Positions 44,324-51,160 of a DNA stretch of 64,000 nucleotides are shown piece by piece. Position 1 is the first letter of the stretch. Each line of letters starts with the position of its first letter. The notes under the pieces were generated by a model, which did not search any database, was not told the origin of the DNA, and saw only the letters and a program-made list of their open reading frames with translations. Made by a program: the position numbers and the translations under genes. Source of the DNA: CAZEHS01 sp964424355. Lineage in GTDB: Bacteria > Bacillota > Clostridia > Peptostreptococcales > Acidaminobacteraceae. The stretch spans positions 1-64,000 of the forward strand of contig CAYRIO010000005.1 of assembly GCA_964424355.1 (NCBI GenBank), read 5' to 3'.

Positions 44324-44644
44324 ATGCTGGTTCTTGATAAGGATACGTTTGAAGAAGAAGTGCTGAAGGCCGAAGGCCTCGTGCTGGTGGATTACTGGAG
44401 CGAGTCCTGTGTGCCCTGCAAGGCCCTGATGCCCGATGTGGAAGTCCTTTCCCAGACCTATGAGGGCCAGGTGAAGTTCTGCAAGCTGGATGTCACCACC
44501 GCCCGGCGGCTGGCCATCTCCCAGAAAATCCTGGGCCTGCCCACCATCTCCCTGTACAAGGGCGGCGAGAAAATCGCCGAAGTGACCAAGGATGACGCCA
44601 CCCGGAACGGCATCGCCGCCATGCTGGAGAAGGCGGTCGGTTAG
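44324..44644 (+). CDS. trxA: Thioredoxin, copy 1, with Ser-Glu-Ser-Cys-Val-Pro-Cys site
   Basis: A 106-residue thioredoxin whose active site is SESCVPCK (Cys29, Cys32) in place of WCGPCK. This variant is typical of thioredoxins next to glycine-reductase genes, where they re-reduce selenoproteins A and B. It follows its reductase by 35 bp, with AAGGAGG. It is about four-fifths identical to copy 2. Confidence 0.93.
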   Translation: MLVLDKDTFEEEVLKAEGLVLVDYWSESCVPCKALMPDVEVLSQTYEGQVKFCKLDVTTARRLAISQKILGLPTISLYKGGEKIAEVTKDDATRNGIAAMLEKAVG

Positions 44645-44881
44645 GTTTCCAAGCCCGTAAGGGTTCCAGGCAAGTGCGGCGCAGCGGAGGAGACCTGCCG
44701 TTCATGACAAATCTGTTTATCTGGCAGTGGTCTTCTGTGCTGCAACCGTTAAAATAAGAAACTGTGGAGGGAGGAATCCGGCAGTCAGGAAGTGAGCAAA
44801 AATACACCAATGTATGAAGAGCAGATCAGAATGCTTCACCGGTGCTGAGCGCGGGCACGTTCGTCAATTTGATGGGACTCC

Positions 44882-44910
44882 TTCACGGTCAGTACAGCTA
44901 TTTTTATAGT
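44882..44910 (+). promoter_or_regulatory. Possible promoter of the BCCT gene
   Basis: TTCACG (44882-44887), a 17-bp spacer and TATAGT (44905-44910). The -35 matches poorly and the leader would be short, so this is tentative. The rest of the 287-bp gap shows nothing else I recognise. Confidence 0.4.
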
Positions 44911-44931
44911 TCAGGAAAGGGGAAAACAAAC

Positions 44932-46482
44932 ATGCCTAATCAACAAGGCTCACAAAAACGCACCGTTCTGTACGTTTCTGCAGCGATATCCCTTCTGTTT
45001 GTTGCATTCAGTATCATCATGCCCACTCAAATGGCCGCAGGCGCCAAGGGGGTAATGGCCTACCTGTGCACAAGCTTCGGCTGGCTTTATCTGATGTCCG
45101 TATTCGTCTTCACCATTACTGTCGGCGTCATCGCCTGCAGCCGCTTCGGCAAAATCAAGCTGGGCAAGGACGATGAAAAACCCGAGTTCACCAACTTCCA
45201 GTGGTTCACCATGCTGTTTGGCGGTGGCATGGGGATCGGGATGGTCTTCTGGTCCGTCGCTGAGCCCATGATCCACTACATGGCGCCTCCCGTCGGGGAG
45301 CCTGGCACACAGGAAGCCATGTTCCTGGCCATGCGGATCGCCTTCAACGACTTCGGAATCCATGTATGGATCATTTATACCATCGTTGGTCTGGCACTGG
45401 CATACTTCCAATACCGTAAAGGTCTTCCCTGCCTCATCAGTTCCGCTTTCTATCCGATCCTGGGCGAACGGATCCATGGCCCCATTGGCCAGACCATCGA
45501 TGTCCTGGCGGTATTCGCCACGGTCTTCGGCGTTGCCACCAGCCTAGGTCTGGGCTCCAACCAGATCGCTACCGGTATCCAGTACATCTGGGGGATCCAG
45601 TCCTCCCCGGGGATGGTTGCTCTGATCATCGCCATCATGACGGCCATCTTCACCTTTGCCACGGTGTCCGGTCTGCACAAGGCCATGCAGGCAGTTGCAG
45701 ATCTCAAGACCTGGCTCTCCATCGCTTTCATGGTATTCATCTTCATGTTCGGCGGCAGCGTATTCATCCTGAACATCTTCACCAACACACTGGGTGACTA
45801 TCTGCAGAATTTCATCGGCCAGAGTCTCTGGATGGGTAATCCGGACTGGGTCGGCGCGTGGCCGGTATTCTACCGGGCGTGGTACATCGCATGGGCAGGC
45901 TTCGTAGGCCAGTTCATCGCCCGTGTATCCCGGGGCCGCACCATCCGCGAATTCATCCTGGCCTGCGTGTTCCTGCCAGCCGGTTTCTGTATGATCTGGC
46001 TGGGGATCTACGGCGGCGCCGCCTTCAACCTGGACGCCCTGTCCGGTGGCGCAATTCAAGCGGCTGTTAATGCCGATATCTCCACTGCACTTTTCGTAAC
46101 CCTGCAGCACCTGCCATTCTACGCAATCACCGCGCCTCTGGCCATCGTCCTGATCGTCGCATCCTTTGCCGGTGCAGCCAACTCGGCTACATACGTTCTG
46201 AGCATGCTCACTTCCGGCGGGGACATGAACCCCAGCAAAAAACTGCGGGCCTTCTGGGGCATCGCACAGGGCGCAGTCACCATCATGCTGATCCTGGTGG
46301 GCGGAACCACGGCCATCAAGACCCTGCAAACCGCTTCCATCGCTGCCGCATTCCCGTTCATGCTCATCATGCTGGTCATGTGCTACACCATCTACAAAGC
46401 CCTCCATGACGAAGACGCAGAAATGCAGAAGAAGCAGATAACCGGTGCGCCCGTGGATGAAGAGCTCCGTCAGTCAGTATAG
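44932..46482 (+). CDS. BCCT family transporter (betaine/choline/carnitine)
   Basis: A 516-residue secondary transporter with 12 predicted helices. The GGGMGIGMVFWSVAEP motif and the family signature in its variant form, FYRAWYIAWAGFVGQFIAR, then VSRGRTIREF, are present. In betaine carriers that segment reads W-A-W-W-I-S-W with aromatic ligands; here Tyr replaces one Trp, so the ligand set is altered. ATG 44932 follows GGAAAGGGG. Sitting between two thioredoxin pairs next to the reductase genes, it most likely imports betaine as the fermentable substrate. Confidence 0.9.
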   Translation: MPNQQGSQKRTVLYVSAAISLLFVAFSIIMPTQMAAGAKGVMAYLCTSFGWLYLMSVFVFTITVGVIACSRFGKIKLGKDDEKPEFTNFQWFTMLFGGGMGIGMVFWSVAEPMIHYMAPPVGEPGTQEAMFLAMRIAFNDFGIHVWIIYTIVGLALAYFQYRKGLPCLISSAFYPILGERIHGPIGQTIDVLAVFATVFGVATSLGLGSNQIATGIQYIWGIQSSPGMVALIIAIMTAIFTFATVSGLHKAMQAVADLKTWLSIAFMVFIFMFGGSVFILNIFTNTLGDYLQNFIGQSLWMGNPDWVGAWPVFYRAWYIAWAGFVGQFIARVSRGRTIREFILACVFLPAGFCMIWLGIYGGAAFNLDALSGGAIQAAVNADISTALFVTLQHLPFYAITAPLAIVLIVASFAGAANSATYVLSMLTSGGDMNPSKKLRAFWGIAQGAVTIMLILVGGTTAIKTLQTASIAAAFPFMLIMLVMCYTIYKALHDEDAEMQKKQITGAPVDEELRQSV

Positions 46483-46612
46483 CAGCCGTTCCTTCTGAAC
46501 CGCTTTTAAAATGAAAACAGGTCAATCGGGGGCGGGCTGCACCGGCGTGCCGGCGGTCCGTTCCCGAAGACCGATTTAACGATGCCCTCTCCAGTAAGTT
46601 TCTGTCCTCATA

Positions 46613-46655
46613 AAAAGGCCGCACCCCAGACCTCATACTGGCGGTGCGGCCTTTG
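46613..46655 (+). terminator. Probable terminator after the BCCT gene
   Basis: AAAGGCCGCACC pairs with GGTGCGGCCTTT in the 306-bp gap between BCCT and the second trxB. The T-run is short. Nothing else is recognised in this gap. Confidence 0.65.
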
Positions 46656-46788
46656 CCCATTGGCCGGGCCAAGGCAGGCTGTGCGGCACGGCCTGCAGAT
46701 ATCTGCGGATTCTCAGAAAAAGTGGGGGACAATCACAGCGCCGTATTATAGAATGGATGAGGAATAATCAGAGCAGCAGGAGGTACAC

Positions 46789-47736
46789 ATGAGTCAGATT
46801 TATGACGTGATCATCATCGGAGCCGGTCCCGCCGGTCTCTCCGCCGGACTGTACGCGGCCCGGGCCAAAATGTCCACCCTGATCCTTGAAAAAGACAAGC
46901 CCGGTGGGCAAATCGTCACCACCGATGAAGTGGCTAACTATCCCGGCTCCATCCACGAGGCCACCGGCCCCACCCTGGTGGCCCGGATGATCGAGCAGTG
47001 CGAGGAATTCGGCGCCCAGCGTAAAAAAGAAGGGGTCGTCTCCGTGGATTTCTCCGGGGAGATCAAGACCATCACCACAGAAGCCGCCACCTACCAGGCC
47101 AAGTCCGTCATCATTGCCACCGGAGCCGTGCCCCGGAAGATGGACTGCCCCGGTGAAAAGGAGCTGACCGGTAAGGGTGTTTCCTACTGCGCCACCTGCG
47201 ATGCCGACTTCTTCACGGATCTGGAGGTCTTCGCCATCGGCGGCGGCGACACCGCCCTGGAAGAGGCCATGTACCTGACGAAGTTTGCCCGGAAGGTCAC
47301 CATCGTCCACCGCCGGGATGAGTTCAGAGCCGCCAAGTCCATCGTTGAAAAAGTGGTGAAGCACCCCAAGATCGAGATCATCTACGACGCCGTGGTCCAG
47401 GAAGTCAAAGGGGACGGCATTCTGGAAAGCGCCGTGTTCAAGAACGTGAAGACCGGAGAGACCTGGGAGTACACCGCAGACGAGAACGACGGCACCTTTG
47501 GGATGTTCGTGTTCGTCGGCTACATCCCCTTCAGCGACCTCTTCAAGGGCGCCATCGACATGGACGCTGTCGGCTACATCCCCACGGATGACGATATGCG
47601 GACCAATATTCCCGGGGTATTCGCCGCCGGAGATATCCGGGTCAAGAGCCTCCGCCAGGTGGTCACCGCCACCGCAGACGGTGCCATCGCCGCCGTCCAG
47701 GCAGAGAAGTACATCGAAGAGAAGTTCCACGGGTAG
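46789..47736 (+). CDS. trxB: Thioredoxin reductase, copy 2
   Basis: A 315-residue paralogue of the copy at 43344 with the same FAD motif, CATC redox centre and GGGDTALEEA NADPH site. The two differ mainly in surface positions and in a few C-terminal segments (for example NNGLF against FSDLF). It has its own AGGAGG site and a probable terminator upstream, so it can be transcribed apart from the grd genes. Confidence 0.95.
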   Translation: MSQIYDVIIIGAGPAGLSAGLYAARAKMSTLILEKDKPGGQIVTTDEVANYPGSIHEATGPTLVARMIEQCEEFGAQRKKEGVVSVDFSGEIKTITTEAATYQAKSVIIATGAVPRKMDCPGEKELTGKGVSYCATCDADFFTDLEVFAIGGGDTALEEAMYLTKFARKVTIVHRRDEFRAAKSIVEKVVKHPKIEIIYDAVVQEVKGDGILESAVFKNVKTGETWEYTADENDGTFGMFVFVGYIPFSDLFKGAIDMDAVGYIPTDDDMRTNIPGVFAAGDIRVKSLRQVVTATADGAIAAVQAEKYIEEKFHG

Positions 47737-47774
47737 CACGGGCCAAACGCCCTTAAATACAAGGAGGAAGACAC

Positions 47775-48095
47775 ATGTTAGCACTGGATAAAGACACCTT
47801 TGAAACGGAAGTCCTTCAGGCCGAAGGTCTGGTACTGGTAGATTACTGGAGTGAATCCTGCGTTCCCTGCAAGGCGTTGATGCCGGATGTGGAACTGCTG
47901 GCAGAGCAGTTTGAAGGCCAGGTGAAATTCTGCAAGCTGGATGTCACCACCGCCCGCCGTCTGGCGATTTCCCAACGGGTTCTGGGCCTTCCCACCATCG
48001 CAGTCTACAAAGGCGGCGAGAAGGTAGGCGAAGTGACCAAGGACGATGCCACCAAGGCGGGGATTTTGGAGATGATTGAGAAGGCGTTGGCATAA
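47775..48095 (+). CDS. trxA: Thioredoxin, copy 2, with SESCVPC site
   Basis: A 106-residue paralogue of the copy at 44324, with the same SESCVPCK active site (Cys29, Cys32). It follows trxB copy 2 by 38 bp with AAGGAGG, repeating the layout of copy 1. A strong terminator closes the region. Confidence 0.93.
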   Translation: MLALDKDTFETEVLQAEGLVLVDYWSESCVPCKALMPDVELLAEQFEGQVKFCKLDVTTARRLAISQRVLGLPTIAVYKGGEKVGEVTKDDATKAGILEMIEKALA

Positions 48096-48100
48096 AAGTG

Positions 48101-48136
48101 AAGCACGGATCCGATTAAAAGGATCCGTGCTTTTTT
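48101..48136 (+). terminator. Terminator after trxA copy 2
   Basis: AAGCACGGATCC (48101-48112) and GGATCCGTGCTT (48121-48132) form a perfect 12-bp stem with a T-run. A near copy closes the rubrerythrin gene at 50982. Confidence 0.92.
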
Positions 48137-48151
48137 ATTCCCCCACAGCTA

Positions 48152-48182
48152 TTGCCCTGGAGTGCACTCCAAGGTATATACT
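48152..48182 (+). promoter_or_regulatory. MerR-type promoter with palindromic operator
   Basis: TTGCCC (48152-48157) and TATACT (48177-48182) are 19 bp apart, the long spacer characteristic of promoters untwisted by MerR-family activators. The spacer holds the perfect 14-bp palindrome TGGAGTGCACTCCA (48158-48171). No MerR gene is in the window. Confidence 0.72.
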
Positions 48183-48235
48183 GAAATCGTCGCAGAGAGC
48201 TGCGGCACGATCCACACTTCTATGGAGGACCCAAC

Positions 48236-49378
48236 ATGCAGTATCGGAAATACGGAAAAACAAATGAAATGGTCTCAGCTCTGGGCTTTGGTTGTATGCG
48301 GCTGCCCCTTTTGGCGGGGGGAGACCCTTCCCAGATAGATGAAGACCTGGGGATCCGGATGGTCCGTCAGGCCATCGATGGCGGGGTTAACTATATTGAT
48401 ACGGCTTACCCGTATCACGGCCTGGGCAGGGCAACCGGCGGGGCCAGCGAACCCTTCGTAGCCAAGGCCCTGAAGGACGGATACCGGGAACGGGTGAAGA
48501 TCGCCACGAAGCTTCCCAGCTGGCTGATTCAGACCCGGGAGGATATGGACCGCTACCTGAATGAACAGCTGGCGCGACTGGAGACCGATACCATCGATTT
48601 TTACCTGGTCCATAATATCAACAAACAGGTTTGGGAAACCCTGAAGGCCAACGACATCAGCGGTTTTCTGGACACCGCTGTCCAGGATGGGCGGATCCGT
48701 CACGCCGGATTCTCCTTCCATGACAAGCTGCCCCTGTTCAAGGATGTGGTGGATCATTACGACTGGTCCTTCTGCCAGATCCAGTTCAATTACTTGGATG
48801 AAGACTACCAGGCCGGGAAGGAAGGTCTGGACTATGCGGCCGCAAGGGGACTGGGCATTTCCGTCATGGAGCCCCTCCGGGGCGGCAAGCTGGCCGGGGT
48901 CCTTCCCGATCAGGTCCAGGGCCTTTTCGACCAGGCAGAAGAAAGGCACAGCCCGGCAGCCTGGGCGCTGAAGTGGGTCTGGAACCACCCGGAGGTATCG
49001 GTGGTCCTCAGCGGCATGAGTACTCTGGAGCAGGTAACGGAGAACCTGAAAACGGCGGATGAAGCGGGGGCGGGTTCCTTGTCGGTGCAGGAGACGGCCA
49101 TGATCGATGAGGCGAAGGTCGCCTTCAAGGATCTGATCAAGGTCAACTGTACGGCTTGCGGCTACTGCATGCCCTGCCCGGTGGGGGTCGATATTCCAAC
49201 CTGCTTCGCCATGTACAACAACCATGCCATGTTCGGCAGGGAAGAGGGGTATACCCTGTGGCTGACAGCCCAGCAAAGGGCATCCTGCTGTATCGGGTGC
49301 CGCCAATGCGAATCCCATTGTCCGCAGGACATTGTCATTTCAGAGGTGATGCAGGATGTCCGGCGGGCCATGGAATAA
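48236..49378 (+). CDS. Aldo/keto reductase with C-terminal 4Fe-4S domain
   Basis: A 380-residue oxidoreductase. The AKR barrel (about 1-280) shows GFGCMRLPL, the catalytic Asp in the DTAYPYHG segment near residue 62 and the NADPH-side segments; residues about 295-375 carry two ferredoxin-like clusters (CTACGYCMPCPVGVDIP and CCIGCRQCESHCPQD). Such proteins occur in anaerobes and probably exchange electrons with ferredoxin. ATG 48236 has GGAGGA at 48223. The promoter with a MerR-type operator suggests induction by an electrophile or other stress. Confidence 0.9.
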   Translation: MQYRKYGKTNEMVSALGFGCMRLPLLAGGDPSQIDEDLGIRMVRQAIDGGVNYIDTAYPYHGLGRATGGASEPFVAKALKDGYRERVKIATKLPSWLIQTREDMDRYLNEQLARLETDTIDFYLVHNINKQVWETLKANDISGFLDTAVQDGRIRHAGFSFHDKLPLFKDVVDHYDWSFCQIQFNYLDEDYQAGKEGLDYAAARGLGISVMEPLRGGKLAGVLPDQVQGLFDQAEERHSPAAWALKWVWNHPEVSVVLSGMSTLEQVTENLKTADEAGAGSLSVQETAMIDEAKVAFKDLIKVNCTACGYCMPCPVGVDIPTCFAMYNNHAMFGREEGYTLWLTAQQRASCCIGCRQCESHCPQDIVISEVMQDVRRAME

Positions 49379-49386
49379 CGGCAGCG

Positions 49387-49842
49387 TTATTCCTCCCGAC
49401 TGGTGATCTTCTCCGTCAAGGTCTTCAGGCTGTCTCGGAGGAAAACCGCCTCGTGGGGTGACAGGTCCACGCTGCAGGCAACCTTTCGGGGGATGGCTCT
49501 GGCGGCCTCTTTCAGGGCCAAGCCTTCAGGGGTGATGGTGACAATCAGGCTGCGCTCATCTTCCGTGCCGCGTTTCCTTTCCACGAGCCCCCTGCTTTCC
49601 AGCTTTTTAAGCAGCGGCGTCAGCGTGCCGGAATCCAGATAGAGGGCATGTCCCAGCTCCTTGGCGGAGAGGGTGTGTTTTTCCCACAGGACCAGCAGGG
49701 TGATGTACTGAGTGTATGTCAGATCCAATTCTTCAAGATGGGGTCGGTAGAGCTTGATGATTTCCCGGGAACAGGCATAGACGGCAAAGCAAAGCTGGTT
49801 GTCCAGTTTCAAGTGGTTATCGGTTTCTTCGATCATAGTCAT
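49387..49842 (-). CDS. ohrR: OhrR-type MarR family regulator
   Basis: A 151-residue winged-helix regulator. The N-terminal Cys18 in DNQLCFAVYACSRE is at the place of the peroxide-sensing cysteine of OhrR, and LTYTQYITLLVLWE matches the OhrR helix. The HTH lies near 55-95 (SAKELGHALYLDSGTLTPLLKKLE). ATG 49842 is favoured over the longer frame because AAAGGAAAG lies just upstream. It is divergent from glutathione peroxidase, its likely target, with an AT-rich palindrome at each promoter. Confidence 0.85.
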   Translation of the reverse strand: MTMIEETDNHLKLDNQLCFAVYACSREIIKLYRPHLEELDLTYTQYITLLVLWEKHTLSAKELGHALYLDSGTLTPLLKKLESRGLVERKRGTEDERSLIVTITPEGLALKEAARAIPRKVACSVDLSPHEAVFLRDSLKTLTEKITSREE

Positions 49843-49880
49843 GGGGGCTTTCCTTTCGGACGGGGTTCTGATTTTAAAGT

Positions 49881-49902
49881 AAATTGCATACAATTAAATT
49901 AA
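49881..49902. promoter_or_regulatory. OhrR-like operator at the regulator promoter
   Basis: AAATTGCATACAATTAAATTAA resembles the OhrR consensus built from TACAATT and AATTGTA half-sites, next to the regulator start (autoregulation). Confidence 0.6.
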
Positions 49903-49950
49903 CATGGGGCGCATCGGTTGTCAACTGACCAGTTTTCTATGAAAACAGAC

Positions 49951-50001
49951 TTGACACATTTTAAACCCCGCGCTAGTATGGTTGTATGCAATTGAATTTT
50001 A
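49951..50001 (+). promoter_or_regulatory. Promoter and OhrR-like operator of the peroxidase operon
   Basis: TTGACA (49951-49956), a 17-bp spacer and TAGTAT (49974-49979). Immediately downstream GTATGCAATTGAATTTTA (49984-50001) repeats the pattern at 49881, so a bound repressor would cover the transcription start. Confidence 0.7.
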
Positions 50002-50021
50002 AAAAACCGGAGGAATGCAAA

Positions 50022-50579
50022 ATGGGCATCTACGATTTTAAGGCACAGGATATCGACGGCGCGGAAGTCAGCCTTTCTCAGTACCAAGGAAAGGTGCTGC
50101 TGATCGTCAACACCGCCAGCAAATGCGGTTTCACCTCTCAATATGAAGGCCTTCAGGCGCTCTACGAAAAATATCAGGCACAGGGCCTGGAAATTCTCGG
50201 GTTTCCATCCAATCAATTTGCGGAGCAGGAGCCTGGCACCAATGAGGATGTGAAACAGTTCTGCCTGATCAATTTTGGGGTTTCATTCCCGCTGTTTGAG
50301 AAGACCGATGTACGTGGGCCTGCAGCGCACCCCTTGTTTGTATACTTAACGGAGCGTCTTCCTTTTAAAGGGTTTGGATCAGGCCATCCGATGGTTGAAA
50401 AAATGGCAGGCTTCCTTCGGGATAAATTCCCGGAAATCCTCCCCGGCAATTCGGTGAAGTGGAATTTCACCAAGTTCCTGATTGACGCTCAGGGGAATCC
50501 TGTTTCTAGGCATGAACCCTGGAAAAAGCCTGAGGAGCTGGAAGACGAGATTGTGGAACTGATTGGAAGATCAAAATGA
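50022..50579 (+). CDS. Glutathione peroxidase family thiol peroxidase
   Basis: A 185-residue thioredoxin-fold peroxidase. The active-site NTASKCGF (Cys35, not Sec), the FPSNQFAEQEPG segment and the KWNFTKFL motif are the family triad. It reduces peroxides, probably with thioredoxin. ATG 50022 has GGAGG at 50009-50013; an earlier in-frame ATG at 49986 lies within the operator and is not used. It overlaps the next gene in ATGA, so they are translated together under the OhrR-like regulator. Confidence 0.9.
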   Translation: MGIYDFKAQDIDGAEVSLSQYQGKVLLIVNTASKCGFTSQYEGLQALYEKYQAQGLEILGFPSNQFAEQEPGTNEDVKQFCLINFGVSFPLFEKTDVRGPAAHPLFVYLTERLPFKGFGSGHPMVEKMAGFLRDKFPEILPGNSVKWNFTKFLIDAQGNPVSRHEPWKKPEELEDEIVELIGRSK

Positions 50580-50980
50580 GTATTTTTGGATCCACTCGGG
50601 GCACGGAACTGGAATGTGATATTGCTAAAAAAATTAACGGCGAGGAAAAAGGGGCGGTCATGTATGCCGCCATGGCCTACCTTGCCGCTGAAAAGGGGCT
50701 CCATGAAGCTGCCGAGCTGCTGATGAAGACCGCTGTCGATGAGCTTCGCCATGCAGGTTTCTATGCGGTCCTGAATGGGGTGGTGGAGGAGGACCTGTAT
50801 AAAGGGATGACGAACATACTGCCTCTGGAAGCCAAGGCGGAAACCGCATTGTCCGCATTCGCAGAGCTGCTGAAGGCCCAGGGCATGGGGAAGGCAGCTG
50901 AGGAAGTTAAAGCGATTGCCAAAGAGGAAAGTGATCACGCTGAGCGGCTTCAGTACTTAATTGAAAAGGCTAGGACCTAA
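50576..50980 (+). CDS. Rubrerythrin/ferritin-like di-iron protein
   Basis: A 134-residue four-helix protein with the ferritin-like ligand pattern: INGEEKGAVMYAAMAYLA in helix 1, DELRHAGFY in helix 2, and EESDHAERLQYL in helix 4 (ExxH pairs). It lacks the C-terminal rubredoxin domain of full rubrerythrin. It likely removes hydrogen peroxide or oxygen. Its start overlaps the stop of the peroxidase, forming a two-gene stress operon. Confidence 0.87.
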   Translation: MSIFGSTRGTELECDIAKKINGEEKGAVMYAAMAYLAAEKGLHEAAELLMKTAVDELRHAGFYAVLNGVVEEDLYKGMTNILPLEAKAETALSAFAELLKAQGMGKAAEEVKAIAKEESDHAERLQYLIEKART

Positions 50981-50981
50981 A

Positions 50982-51023
50982 AGAAGCACGGATCCGAGAG
51001 ACGAATGGATCTGTGCTTCTTTA
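50982..51023 (+). terminator. Terminator after the rubrerythrin-like gene
   Basis: GAAGCACGGATCC (50983-50995) pairs with GGATCTGTGCTTC (51007-51019) and a T-run follows. Its sequence nearly repeats the terminator at 48101. Confidence 0.88.
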
Positions 51024-51160
51024 TTGATCGGGCCCCCCACACGGTTTGAAAGCGGAGGCCATTATAAAAACCGAAGGTATAAATTTAAATGGGGGGTCCA
51101 AAATAGTGTCTGCTAGGATATACTGAGAATGATTGGCAATCCATTTGGGAGGCATCCGTG

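Noticed and set aside
44645..44880. Glycine riboswitch between trxA and the BCCT gene
   Set aside because: A GGAG and a GACTCC-like stretch occur, but the ordered glycine aptamer core is not present.
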